Source of the DNA: Clavelina lepadiformis
Taxonomy: Eukaryota; Chordata; Ascidiacea; Aplousobranchia; Clavelinidae
Length of the DNA: 64,000 nucleotides
Direction: 5' to 3'
Assembly (NCBI RefSeq): GCF_947623445.1
Contig: NC_135246.1
Location: 10,337,856 to 10,401,855, forward strand
Each line of letters begins with the position of its first letter. Position 1 is the stretch's first letter. The notes below the pieces were generated by a model that saw only the letters and a list, made by a program, of their open reading frames with translations, was not told the origin of the DNA and did not search any database. This document shows positions 37,428 through 51,800 of the stretch, one piece after another. The position numbers were made by a program, and so were the translations under genes.

Positions 37428-40400
37428 TTATTTTACATCACAGAGTAAGGCAACGCCTCGTAGAACCCAAGTATCGGGGTTAACTGCGGTCTTGAGGTCC
37501 ACCTGAGCAATGTAATTGAGATCGGTTCGAGAGGGCTTCTTGTAAATGGGACATCCGTAGAAAGACTTCGATTCCTGCTTGGTGTCTGCACGTAAAAAGA
37601 ATCAAAATTTTGATCAAAATGGAAATTAAGACTGTATTTTTCTGTTTTTGTGACTTCTTTTATTTTGAGACAAACCTGCCTAAATGCTATTCAACTAACC
37701 TCCTTGCACGGCGTCAATGTGAATGATCGGCATTTGTTCAAAGAGAACTTTCGACTTGGACTCGGTCAGTTTTTGATTTCGTTTGTCCCAGGCTGCACCT
37801 TCTAGAAACAAACCGTAGACGTACACGCCTTCTTCCGGAGCAGTAGTGACGTCATCTCTGGACGTGAACTTAGTGACGTCATTATGGAGGACAACACTGT
37901 CCAGAGCCCAGCCCTTATGCGCTCGAGTAACTTCCTATAATGTACATGTTGGATTCAAGCATTCAAGCTTTTTCGTATATGAATAAGCGTATAGCTTTTA
38001 GTAATTAAATTACATAAAAAATACCTGCTTCATGGCAGTTAAAAACCCTTGGGGATTAAAGAAGCCAGTCATCCAAAACGATTTCGGCTGCCCTTCAAAA
38101 CACCATGTTCGGAATTGGCTATTACGATCAAGCAGTTCAGTGAACCAGAATCCCAAAGTACTTGACGGCCACGACACCTAAATGGATTTATTTGAATTAG
38201 CTCTCTCCACTATTCATAATAGTCACCTTGAGTAAAACGTCAGAAATTTACCTTTAGCCATTTTGCGGGTATTCTGCCATCATACATGCAGTCAAGGGCG
38301 TCTCTCAGATTCTCGCTCATGATAATTGTGCCTTCAATAGCAAGCTTCAGGTCAAGAAGCGTGTGCCTCACCAAGCTGATGACCTATATCAAAAATAAAA
38401 TGCGAAAAACGATAAAACATCTTCCGCAGTGATTGTTTACCAAGTTACATTTAATCCTGGTTTTATCCATTTGTTCAGCAAAGGCAAGAATATTTTTTAG
38501 GAAAACTATATTAAGTATAAATAAACGCTCTACCTTTTGCATCCGATCAATTTCTTGACGTAAAAATATATTCATAGGCTGCAGAGCACCCAATATTTTC
38601 AAACGAGACCTGACCTGGTAATTGAGCGTGAAACAAAGATATAAAATATTCTGTGAATGCTAAGTGTGAATAAAATTTACAGAAGATATGCAAAGATGAG
38701 TAAATGCTCACCTCATATGGAATGTAATTCTCGGGAAGTTTTTCCAAAAAATCTTCGGCCATGCGATAAGCAACATCTTCCCTGGTTTCTCCAGTTCCGG
38801 AACTGCTATCTTTGGGTTGAATGCTCAAGATAGTGTCCAGAATGTCCTTTGCGCTCTTAGTTTGATAAGTGATATCTGCATTAGGATGGAGCCCAAAAAC
38901 TTCAGGAGTGTCCGTGCTTGGAAGACCCTGACAGGAAACAAAAGGGAATCATTACTATGAATCCAGAATTGTAGTAAACTGGACGTGGTAATAGCAAAGG
39001 TATTATTTCTAGACGATGTCTGTCGGTTTTTCGTGCCTTATACTATTCGTTTACAAGCAACATATCTTTAAAATCAAAATGGCTGTTTTGTTTTGTTCAA
39101 TACATACATACCTGTATATAATCCAAGTACTGTGCCACGGTCTTGCAACTAGGAATTACATAACCTTTGTAAAATCTGAAGTGAGACTGCAGCATGGCAT
39201 CACCAAACCACACTTTGGCAAATGTGTTTAGAAGGATCTTGTCGTAATCATCGGTAACTCGTCCACCATATTGGATTTCACCTTAAGGTTAAAGTTTATC
39301 AGTCATAAGGTATACGCCGTCGTCTTAGTCGAGTTTCAGAGCAATGAAGCTTTCGAAGCAATACCTATCATGTATCGGACAGTGTTCCAAGACACCCCTT
39401 TCTTTATGTCCATATCGTCCAGATGATTCTGCACGAATTGCACAGTGGCGTTAAAGTCTGCTTGATTAAACTCGTACGGGATGTTCCAGCCTATAGGTCC
39501 AAACTTCCGCCGTTCTTGGACGGTTGTGTGCAAGAAAGCGACGCCATATAGCATGGGTTTCCATTGTGGCATATTCGACACTTCAAGCTGATCTTGTGTG
39601 ATTGCTAAACGCAGAATAATAGGCAATAAACGTAATACACTTAGATAAAACACTCAATACTTAAAAACATGTAAAGTTGAAATTCACAAACAAGCTAAAA
39701 TATGAAATATAGTTTTATGAAACCTACCTGCATATGATCGTTTCAAGCCTGCCTTCAAACCCTGAGGCGGATCGTTCGTAAATTTGATTGACGTTTGAAG
39801 AAGAGTGATCGGGAACCTGGGATGAACCTCAGTTGTGATCCAAAGTCTGAACGAAGGATCAACTTCTTCCGTTTCTGTCACAGTATCCAGCAGCTCCTCC
39901 AAGAATTCCAACGCCAAATGACAATTTTGAAGCAAGGCCCATCCACCCTGCAAAAGCGAAATTCATCTAAGATTGAAAAAGGAACAAACTCATATTTATA
40001 CGAAAATGCAAAGCCACGAAAAACTTTTTACCAAAATAGGGATCGTGAATTTATGACCATGCAAGCATGGTGTAAAGCAAACAATTACTGTTGACATCCT
40101 TAAGCTTACATTTGTCATTGAGTGCTGTAGCAATCTTCTGGCGTGAACCTCTTGGCCTTGTCCCATGCTCACATCCTTGCAATCTACTTTCATTTTCTTT
40201 GCCAAGGCCTCAATTTGTATTGTTGGATCCGATCCCATAGAGAGGAAGCAGATCATAGGAGTCCTGGGATTACTCTCGCTACACATTTTCTCCAGATCCA
40301 AGATCACTCCCTCCGCAAATTCCGGGCCAAGTGTTTCCACAATGTATTTACGGCTCTGTAAAAATAATATTAACGTAATAGTGTCTTATAAAACATGAAA

Positions 40401-42810
40401 AAAAATCATTTTCTATCGTGGACCTCTTATATTACCTGCACCATTGTTCGATCAGGACACCAACATCTAATTAAAAGCAGCCTGTAAAAAACCCTCAAGG
40501 ACACATCGTATCCATCAGGTATCACTGCATCTTCAGGAGCTTCCTTATCAAACCATTGCTTCCACTGTCTCTCGTTATTCTGAATCTGCACAAGATAAGT
40601 AATTGTTAGTTTTTGTTAGTGGTGTTAGTAAATGTGCTTCTATGCTAAGGCATAAAAGCAATGAGAAAAACAATGCATACCTGACGTAGTATGTCATTGA
40701 AGTGTTGAAGCTTTGAAAGCTCGACCAAGTTGAGCCAAGTCATATCTAGGATCCACTTGCATGGCTTTGGAGGACAAGCGTTCAGATCCAATGAAGCGCC
40801 ACCTAATTGGAAACATCAGGTAAAATGTGAACATGTTTTTGTTATTTTATTCTACTAAGACTTATAAGGCTTCAAAAACTAACCTTTAATGAAAGTGAGG
40901 AATTCTCTGTGCTTAATGTCCTTAGAAGTGAGTTGAATCTTTAAGGCCATCAAGAGAGTGAAGAGTGTTTTATGCGATTCGTAATATCCGCGTGCTGCGT
41001 ACTGGAACACTTCATACGTCATCACGGTAATGATGTTAGAAATCCTTTTGCTGGTAATAGGACTTTTTGGGGCCCTAAGAAACAGCAATATCAGTCCTTA
41101 TTAAATAATTTTAGATTCTTAAAAACACATTCCAACTATAAACCTTAAACTCTATTTAGTTGGATTTTTTAAAAACTTGTTAAAATTGTTACTCACTTAT
41201 CCAGAGAGAGATCAAAGAGGCCAAGAAATTGTTTCAAAGAGGTCTGGTACATCACGTTTACCATCGACATCTCAACAATCAAAAAATACAGTATGCTGCC
41301 TCTTGCGGCGACTGGACGATATTCTTCCCTAGCTGCATTTATTTGAACTTCAGTTTCGGTTGCAGTTTGAAGTTTGAGCGTGACCTGAAATTCATAAGAA
41401 GATATATTAAAAGAGAAATGTTTATGCGCTCGTTTGGACTAAAGTTAGTATGGTTAAAAACCTCTTCCGCAGTATGTTTGGTTGTCCGCAGAACACCGAG
41501 CAAGCTTTCGTCTTCTACCAAACTTCCTTTGGTAGAAGTTAGACGGTAGAGCAAATTGTCTTCAAGTTCTTTCATTTTACGTTTGTTTTGTGTGACGCCG
41601 CTCAAAAGATCATTTCTTTCTTTTTCTAGTTCCTATACCGCAAGATAAAATTTTTGAACTTTTTAGAGTGTGTTTTATAAAGAAAATGCATTTGTGACAA
41701 AGAACATAAGCGCCGAATCCTTTTATTCGCTTGTCGTTATACCTGCTTCTCAGTCAAGATGACCCGTCCAAGAAGCTGGTCTTCAAGACCCTTGACTGTG
41801 ACCGTAAAGTCGATGATGGATGTTCTAGCGCTTATCTCGGGAGTATAAGCTGGATTCGGTAGCTTGGTTGTAATGTAGAGTTTAAATCCTTTCATGACGT
41901 CCACTTCTTTATCACCAACTTTAACCTGACAAGCACAAGTGAAGTTTTGTTTTATTATATTCCATATAGTGCAATACATCAACTAGTTTGCAAGAGCAGA
42001 CTATATATATATATATACAATTATACATACACACATATGGAAAAATCTAATGATTAAGTGTATTTACTCTAATCTGTTAAAAATGTCGAAAAGTGATCTC
42101 ATACCTTCAATGTGCTTCCGAGTTTGATAAAGTTTTTATCCAAGACATTATCTAAGGCCGGATCCAACTCCTCGCCAACATCCTCGATAAGAAGAGGACG
42201 TCCGATGGAAAGCGCATCCTCCAAATGAGTTCGGAAGTATTTGTGATGCAAAGATGTAAGCTAATGAATTTGAATGCTGATAAATTTTCACATTTATCAA
42301 AGTAACCTTAAAGCTGTTAAAAGGATTTTCCATCATGCACTGACAAAGAACATTCGGAAGTCATTCTTGAACTATGGTGATTTATAACGCATTTAAGTCC
42401 AAATACTCACGAGAATTCAGTCAATTGCTCATACTAACCTGCAGTTCGCTGTTAGACTCTCGGTTTTTAATCCAAATCTTTCCCTGTCCTTGTGGATCAA
42501 TGAGTAGCGGATAACGAGCAGCTTTCGTTACAATGATACCGTTTTGAATAGATAGCTCATCATTTGGCAGTCCCTAATACGAAGATCAAAACAACTTAGT
42601 GGGAAAACTGATAGTATAACGCATTGGTTATGATAATAATTAATTTATTGTTTATGTCTTTAAGCTCATTTTCCGATTAATCGCCCCATAACTATCTGCT
42701 ACCTGTAAATTCCATTCGGTGATGGTGGCTGAGTCGGCGAGCATGTCAATCAGGTTAAGTCCGTCGCTATATGGTATCCTTCGGGTTCTCATTTCACTTT
42801 GCCAATCTAT
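37428..42810 (-). other. Dynein AAA5, AAA6 and C-terminal domain
   Basis: Exons at about 42694-42807, 42439-42573, 42110-42260, 41740-41926, 41460-41632, 41200-41388, 40886-41075, 40680-40803, 40440-40587, 40112-40357, 39728-39949, 39366-39605, 39113-39281, 38712-38930, 38536-38613, 38252-38384, 38026-38178, 37701-37935 and 37428-37587. Landmarks: [19 protein letters not shown] (AAA5), [29 protein letters not shown] end of the AAA5 side, [10 protein letters not shown] and [11 protein letters not shown] (AAA6), [41 protein letters not shown]. The full C-terminal domain of axonemal chains is present. Confidence 0.9.
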
Positions 42811-45800
42811 CAACAAAAATGAAAATCTTATAATAATCTATTATAAGAGTTTTCGCTAAGTGCGTACAGCAGCAGTTTGCACCGGAAATTTGTTCCTGTT
42901 TCATGTGTCCATTATGACTGCAAGCAAACGTTTCAATACTAACTCACTTCCCAAAAGGAGACCTCGGAATTCTTGGTTAAAGGGTCCAGCGTAAGAAAGG
43001 AAGGCGGTTGCCATAAGCACGTCTCCAACCAATCTTCTTGTCTGCGCAGTGAACTCTTTGCTTTGAGCCGTCCACCGCTCCTTTTCGCCACCGAGAACGC
43101 TTATTAGGGAGGTTGCTGTTTGCATTTTATGACGACATGCCTCAGCACTAGCTGTTAGTTCCTGGAAAAATTGGTCAAGATGGTAATTTTTAAGCTTGCA
43201 GACAAGAAGCAGATTTCCACTGTTAAACAAGCCATGTCTATTAAGGTACAAGTAGGCTATGTATTGTCTGTAAAACTAATTTGTACGTTTGCATGTATTT
43301 GCAACAACATAGAAAAAATTTATACTATATATATGTATATGTTGCGCATTACATGTTGGTTAGAAACCTATACGAGCAAATACTTACGAGATAACTCAGT
43401 CTTATTTTTCCAATAGTATGCTTGTAAAAAGACAAAGTTGTTGGGTATTTACGAAAGATAACTATATAAATGTAGGCTTTTAAGGTGACTAAATTCGCAT
43501 TACCTGTTTTTCTTTCATGGCGGCATCGTATCTCGCTTGAACAACGGCAAGTTCCCGATTTTTTTCCGCCAGTTCTTCCTCAGCAGCTTGAAGATCTTGC
43601 ATAGCTGTATTATAGCGAGCTTCCTGCAGTCGACAAAGCACAATTATTATAAAGTCAATGACGCACTTGTGGAAAACATTATTTACTGAACTCAACATCA
43701 CAAAATAAGACAATGTTTTTTGACAATGATGTTTGTGTATAAATACTAAACAGATTCATGAAAATCAATCAATCAGTTCGGTTTGTATTTACCTGCACGG
43801 CTAGATTAGCCTTAAGCGGAAGCACTTCTTTGTTAATGACATAAAAATTCGCCATTGCTTGAGTCCAAGAGCAAAGTCCTGCAACGTTCCCACAAACCCG
43901 GGCAGCAACGTCCATGTTGTAATCTGGTGCGTCAAAGTAAGGCTTCATGAGCCCTACCACCTATCATGAAGCCAAGAAATATGCAATGTGTAGGCAGAAC
44001 CCTAGTGACGTATTTATAAAACCGTTTTATGCAAAATGTGTCTCTTACAACAACTAACAAATTGAGTGAAGCAATCAAGTAAACTTACTTCATCATTGAT
44101 GGAATCCTTGTTGAAGTTCTGCAGTTTCGTGAGAAAACCAGATTCAGTCATCATCTTTAGTGCTTCGCCCCAAGACGGCTTAATTATGTTTGGCCGCTCG
44201 GAATCAGCACTCACAGAGTCCAATCGACGCTGAAAAAGAATGAGAACGCAGTCCATGATCCTCATTATTAAGTTTGGAGGGTGACCCAACCTGGAGAACA
44301 AAAACTCAGCATTGAATTTTAAACATTTATAAGTGCCAGGGTTAAATGAAATGTTTCTGTAAGTACACCATAGTATCGAGTGTCATTAACCTCAAACTTG
44401 TAAAAAGTATCCAAAACATTGATGACATCTTTAAATTAAATTTTGAAATCACACAGTTTACCGTCTAACAGTAGCTATATCTGCAGGTTGAATCGTCTTC
44501 AGGGCATTTTCGGCCTGTTCCAGAGCCGGTTTTGCCTCAAGTAGTTTCTCTTCAGCTTTAACCTTATCAACTGCTATCGCATCAACGATATGCTGCGCTT
44601 TATCTTTCACTTTTTGAACTTCTTGCTTCACTTTTGCTGCTGCTTGGGCCTGGCTTGTAACCTGCAAAGCACAATTAACGCTGGTCAACATGATCGTTAG
44701 TTCTTGCTTTGATTCATTTACGGAAGCAAAAGTGTTGTCTTCTGCAGATTCTTGTTGCGGTTACGTACCTCTTCTAGAATCTTTTGTGCGTGTCGATTAG
44801 CAACTTCAAGCTCTTTCTCCTTCTCAACGAGTTCTTCACTTAAAATTTGCACGGAACGACCGGCCTCTTGCAGCTTTTCCAAGCCCATTTGCATGCGATT
44901 GGCTTGTTCGTTTAGCTCTGTTTCTTTCTGAGTGTAGATTTCCTTATAACCCTGTTAAAATATAATTACATATCAAACTAGAATACCGATGGCGACAGCA
45001 TACTTTTTGCCAACAAAATTACTGATACGTCGGCATCATAGTTACATTTCTGTAAATTTATTACGATTGTGTAAAGCAGTAGGAAGGTCTGGTATAGCAA
45101 TGCGATATTATGCAACCTACGAAACGGTAAAAGAATCACTGAATCCATTTTCTACAAACCTGTATGAATGACAAGTAGGACTTCGGTGTGACGTGCGTGG
45201 ATCTTCTGAACCGTTGGAAATAATCATTGCACGTGATTGCCACTTCATCGTGATATGTTCCCATCGCCTCTTGCACCTGATTATCAAAATAATTCGAATA
45301 CATAACTAGAAAAAAAATTAAATAGAAACATTAAATGAGTTGTACCCAGTCTAGTCCGGAGTCCGCTGTTTTGCATATAGGCCTATAAGCAAAATAGATT
45401 CAACTTAGCAACTCCATTCTACCTGTTTCTTAACTACAGCTGAGCACTTGATCTCATAGGCGTGCAGAAAATGTGTGGATACGGCAATCAATGCGTCCTT
45501 GGGCCATCGCTGGAACCAATCCATGGTGCAGCCTGATATCAAGGCGGGGAACTTGAGTGAGCGATTCCGAAATTTTTCTCCTGCAAATGGAAAGATGAAT
45601 ATGTTGACAATTTACCTAGTCTAAAATTTTTCTTTCATCAAATTCTTCTTAATATGTATTTTAAGCAGGGGCGTAGGCTATACTGACCGACTGGAGAGAA
45701 GCATAGCACAACGTGAAGGTATTGCCGAACTCTAGTCATGAAGTAATCATAGAGATTCTCGTTGGTCGGCGGTCGTCGAGGAAATTCTTTTTTCATTATT

Positions 45801-48800
45801 GGTATGAGTTCCTGTGGCCAGAGAAAAATTGATAGTGTCATTACACGCAGTCGTGGATGAATGTTTTATTTACGCTGTACAAACTTTCGGTTTATTACCT
45901 GCAGAATTTCGTCCATCTCATCTCTAGCAAACAGATTTGGTACTTCCCCGGACGATAGAACGTTGTTCATGTACTCAAGAAAAGATTCTTCTTTGATCTC
46001 ATTGTCCGTGAATATAAACGTAACTCCCTTCCCCTGTTAGGTAAGTAGAAAAAAATAAAAGCTTCAGTTTTATCAGTTTATAAAAGCAAAAGCAAAAGGT
46101 CGAAAAAACTTGCAAAAACTACAAATTTGTATCGTACAATCGTATGTAAAACGACCCAACATCACGATCAGGCTCTTACGTGTAATCCGGCATTTCGATA
46201 CAAGATCTTCAAGTCGTCCATTAAATTTCCAGTGTTGTATGACCTTGACAATGTGATTTGGAAAGTCGAGTATCCAGCAATAAACGACGCTAACTTTGTA
46301 AGACTTTGTTTTCCAGATCCTGGATTACAATTTGTAAATTTTTATCTGGAAAAATTATGGTCAGGAAGTAAAGACATTTAACCAACCTCCAACACCGACA
46401 AGAAGAGCGTTGCCTCTGGGTGTTCCAATTATCCTTGATATTTTCATGAGATGAATCATCGCATCACGGAAGAAAACCAAATCCATCTTTGATCCTCGAA
46501 TCGTTTCGTTCATTTGTTCCATGTAACTATAAGACAATCAAAACAGAATATTTAGGATTATTTGTTATTCACCAACCTGTCGTTGCAATAAATTGTCATC
46601 ACATAAAATTCTGAAGTAATATAGTATAACGCCTATTACCAATCCTCCTTAATATTCCTTCGTCCAATTTGGATATGACAAATAGTGTAACTTACGATGC
46701 CAGTTTCTCCTCCAGAAATTCAAAAGACGGAATAGGGTCGTAAATTTTGGGCGCAGAGAAATCAAAATCGTCTGGTTCGTCTCCAGTTGGCTCAGGCGGT
46801 TCTCGAAGGAAGTCAACAAAGTAAGGCTCACATTCGACCATGGAACCGTATTCCTGGCCCAGTTCCATTGACGCGACTGCAGTCATTGACTTGTCAAACC
46901 TACAAATGACAAAAAACGTTTTCTCTGACTTATTCCTTGGAAACCTATTGCTAGTGACCAAACGGAAGCGTTACCAGTTCCTGTCGTCTTGATTGGTGAA
47001 CCTATCTGAGATAACTCTTGTGCATTCGTGCTTCCAAAGCTGCATCAGTTTAGACTTTGAATCCACCACTTCACTGAGAGCTTTCAGCATACCCTATAAA
47101 ACCAAGAAGGTTAAATATTTCTGGCAATAAAGCGTTGAAGGCCATGGAAAATTTTATGTTTCAATACCTGCCAGATTCTGCTGAGATCACGTAAGTTAAA
47201 AACGTAATGGAACTTTGCAGGAGTTGGAAGCATTTTCGTCTTTGTAGTTTGCCATAGTTTTCGAGTTAGTGGTACCAGCCGTTCAAGTAGATTTATGATA
47301 TCCTTCTAACATCAAAGGAACATATATTAGCAACAACGGGAAATGTAAAACAGGGTTTAACACCCTACCAGCAACCCAAATCCGACGTTAATGGGCTTGC
47401 AAAAACTATGTCATTGTACGATACGGACGACAACGCATTACCTCTTTGAACAAATATAATTCATACTCACCGAAAATCCCCTCTCGGCACAGAAATGACC
47501 GCATCCAATCACTCCAAATATTTTGTCAATGGATGGGTTGGAAGGCAAAGTGCAGTTGAAGATTGCAAACTGCCGCTTAAGACGTTGTGGAATATCGTTT
47601 CGACCACCTCCAGGATGAATCATGGCAGCAATGAACTGTACACAATAATTTAAGTATGTGGGGTCTAAGTATGATGAGTTAAGCGAGAATTTTTTTCCTG
47701 GGCGGTGGAGAGCTTGCTTACCTGCATGTCCTCTATGTTGGTAAAATCACCAGGTTTGTCCAAGTTGTAAAAACCATTGTTTTCTAATAGCTGCCTGACA
47801 ATTTCGTTGGTGATCTATACGCGTAGAGTAAATTGCAAAAAAATGATTGAGAGAGATGTGAGAAATATTAGCCGTAACATGGCATAACATGGCATTACAT
47901 CGCTATAGGAGCGCATCTGCTTTCATTTCAATTACTAGTCTTACCTGGTCACCCCATTCGTTGATGACGGGCATGTTTATGTCATCCACGAAAACTGTCA
48001 TTTTCTTACCAGCCGGAGGTCCATAAGTGCTACCCATCCTCTTTTCAACGTAGCTTTCTATGGTCCTCTGTAAGGCAAAAAATAAGAAAATCGTAATGAA
48101 ACGTTCAGGAAATGATATGATTCAAAAGATATAATAAAAGATGAATAAAAAAAAACTTTCACGGTAATCGATTTCATTTAAACACCTGGAACATCATGGG
48201 AGTTGTTGCACTTGAGAAGTTCATGTTCTTTGAGAGATGCTCCTCCGGGTTGTGGGAAGACAGAAAACCCTTGACCATCACAGTTTTGGCGGTACCCTAA
48301 AATATTCCCATGGTTTTGCAGAACGTGTACGATACAAAACAGTAACATCTAAAGCGTTAAAGTATTTTAGATGTGGCGCTTATACCTGCTCGCCAATCAA
48401 GAGAACACCTTTGCCTTGCTTGGCACATGCTCTAATGAGGAAATCAGCACGAACATTATCAACATTGGGAACCAATATGGAACCATATTCCGGAGTGGAA
48501 TCAGGTGGATAATGATAATCTTAAAATGAGAAAAATAGACAGTTCCTTTTTATATATAATGATAAAAAAGTAATAGAGGTGCTTAAGCAAAAAATAAGAC
48601 AACAAAAAATGCTTGCCTGCAACCCTTGTAGCCCAATGGGCCCATTTTCCTTCTTCATCAACAAGATAATCGAAGATAGTGTCTTCCGCGTCAACTGCCA
48701 CCTCAGGAAGACTTAGATCTAATCCTTCAGTTTCTAAAGAGAAATAAATGACGTCAGTGTTCAGAAAATAACAAACATCAATCAACAATGAACTTTTTAT

Positions 48801-51800
48801 TTGTTGCTAAGTTATTCTTAAACGATAGCAAGTGTATTTGAAACGGTATTTAGAGTCTTATGATTCCTCCGAAAGACAAACTGCAAAGATTACCAGTCAT
48901 AAAAGTTTGCAATTTTCGTCTGTCATCCAGCTCCAACAAAGCTCCAATACTCCACATTAAAGTAAAAACAAATATTTTGTTAAGTTGATCCTGTGAAGTA
49001 TCTCGCTTTTCGTGCAGAACCAATCCATCCATCAACACTGCAACATAAAGAGTACTTGGCAAAGCGTATAGATGCTACGTTAAATATACGAGGAAATGTT
49101 GAAGTTGCTGGCAAATCGTACACTCGCTAAACGAGAACGAGAAACACTTTTTACCTATACATTGTCGAATGATGAAGGCTTCCAGGACATCCATTTTGAA
49201 AATAAGATTTTGAACTGCGTATCTATAAATCACTGCAAAACATCTTTCAAAGAGTCTCCATATAATCTGTAACGTATACTGTTAATAAACAAGCAAGGAA
49301 GTAAGTAAAGTTAAGTCAAACGTTGAAGTTGTTTAAAGATAAATCTAAAGACCGAACACAATTGCTAACGTAAATAATTAATGAAAAAAGCTCTTGTATT
49401 CAACAGAACCGAAGAGTATGCTGATACCTCTGCCTCGCTTTCTGGCCTTGTTTTGAGCCAGGCCTGCAATATCGGACTCCAGTCCAAAACAGAGGAGCTC
49501 ATAAAGACCATTCCGTTTCTGGAAACCGTTGCAGGTGAAGCGTTATCAATGTTGTGGGGTTCGAAGATAATTTTACAATTAGGAGCCATCGGGATTCTGT
49601 CACCATTTGCCAAGGTCAGGGTTTTGTTGTCATCCAGCACACTGAACGCAAAAGTTAGATTAGTAGTGTATTCTGTGGTAAGTATAACTGACTTTAAAAT
49701 GTAGTATGCTACAGTAACGATGTAACTTGTAAGATACTGGGTCTTCAGACATCATCTTAAAATTTCTTAATATACAGAACACATATTTTTGGCAACCGAT
49801 GTCTTTTTAATTTCGGTCAATACCTGTTCAAGTTTTCTATCCAAATTGTATCTACCGGTCCATCCAGAACAAGCCAAACGTGTTCGCCCTTTTTAGCACG
49901 CAGTGTCCTCCTCCATAGTGTGCTGAAGATTCCATCCGTCCAGTCATTGGTTGCAACATCCAATCTTCCAAACATCTGAGGAGCTGTAATTGCTTTTGGA
50001 TTCATTCTCATCTCCCGATGAGGTTGGCCACAGTCTGCACACATCAAAACATGTGTACATTTACTTACGATTTAAATCACATAAACACTTGTATTAGTAA
50101 AATTGCAATGGGGTGGATCTTCAAGGATTTTCTTACTATCTTTTAACTGGTTAGCACTAAGCCTACGCTCCCCAAGCGATTATAAATGCTTCACATAGCA
50201 GTTATAAATTCGAACGGATGATATTTTGACCTCACCAGTCATCGCTTTCATAAGAATGTGAATACAACTTGTTTTTCCTCCACCACTCGGTCCGAGTGCC
50301 ATCATGCCATGCCTGACACGCTGTGTTTCAAACAACTGGATCACTTTGAGCACCCATGGCGGATGATGCACCAATCCGGTCTCTTCTACCCTGTTCTTGA
50401 TGGCAGCCTCCAAATCCGGATAGCCTCCCTTGTCGAGAGTAATGCCTGTCAGTAGAAAGCTTTAGATTACAAGACACAGTCAGTGGAATTAGATAATGGA
50501 TTTCCGTGACATTATAACTTAGGAAAAACAACCGAATTTTAAAAAATCTGCTCACCGGGAAACAAATCGCCAATCAGTGATAAAAACAGTGGCTCATCTT
50601 CATCGATAAGTTTAGAAAGATTCATGTCCCTCAGCACTCTCATCACAGTCATGTTCTCCGTGTCGTCAGGGTTGGCTCGCTTGGCAGCTCCAAGTGTCCG
50701 TAGTACGGATAAGATGTTACGCAAGCCGAAGTCATAATGAACCTAATCCGTCAAAGATTATTTTCAGTGAAAAATTAAAGTCTTCCTTCTAAAGCTTATG
50801 TTGATTGATAGTAGTCATTATTTTCTTACAAAAGGTGTAATTAGGTTTTACTTGATGTTACCTGCTTGGTAAGTTGTTCTTCACACAGCTTGTACAGAAT
50901 GTAAAACTTGCGAGCAAGCACAATATTATCGATAAATCCTACCGCAGCTAGCTTAACCCTGATACAGAAAACAAGCATACAATATAGCCTATTATTAAAT
51001 ACGAGTTCTAAAGATATTAGTTAGAGGAGACAAATACTTGACACACACCTAATAATGATTTGACGATCAGGCACCATCATAGCAACGTTGCGGAAATGAA
51101 TTTTCAGATTTTCAGGGAGTTCCTGTCTTCCAGCATAGCCTGGGTTCATGGTGAGGAAAATACCGAATTCTGGATTCAAGTTAACCTGTGCATAAATATG
51201 CATAAATTTCAGTAATTTTTAAATAGCCGATTTTGCAATTTAACATATTTTGAATATTGTTAACTTGGTAAATTGAAGAGATAGTTCAGGTGAACGTGAT
51301 TATAACTAAGTAAAACAATAAGACCGGTTTTAAAAGCGTTCGTAGAGAGAAAACACACAAACATAAGTAAAAAAGAAGGTTGCAAAGAGTTTAAAGTACT
51401 AACTTCATCGCCATCAGTGAAAATGAACTTTTTCTTTCTCTCTTTTTTGGCTTGCAAGACCACAGCAATTTGCTGAGCAGCAACAGACAACACAGGTAGT
51501 TCAATTCTGTTAAATTCGTCAAAGCAGCCCCAAGACCCGGATTGCGCAAGTCCTACGTGAAACGTAAAATTTCATAAGTAAACTTTTCATATTCTTTACA
51601 GCACCTCAATCTGTTACTTATAACGCAGCGAAGCAAAGCATACCTTTGAAAATTCGTCCGAGGCCTCTGAAATCCATCTGGTCAGAACAATTGAAGACAA
51701 CCACATACTTGCCAAGAGCTTTCCCCATATCTTTTGTAGTTTCAGTCTTTCCAGTACCAGCAGGCCCGGCTGGCGCACCACCCATACTCATGCCAAGTGC

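Noticed and set aside
46127-46381. 84-codon + strand open frame
   Set aside because: It is the antisense shadow of the dynein exon that carries the second half of the AAA4 P-loop.
49381-49704. 107-codon + strand open frame
   Set aside because: Antisense shadow of a conserved dynein AAA2 exon.
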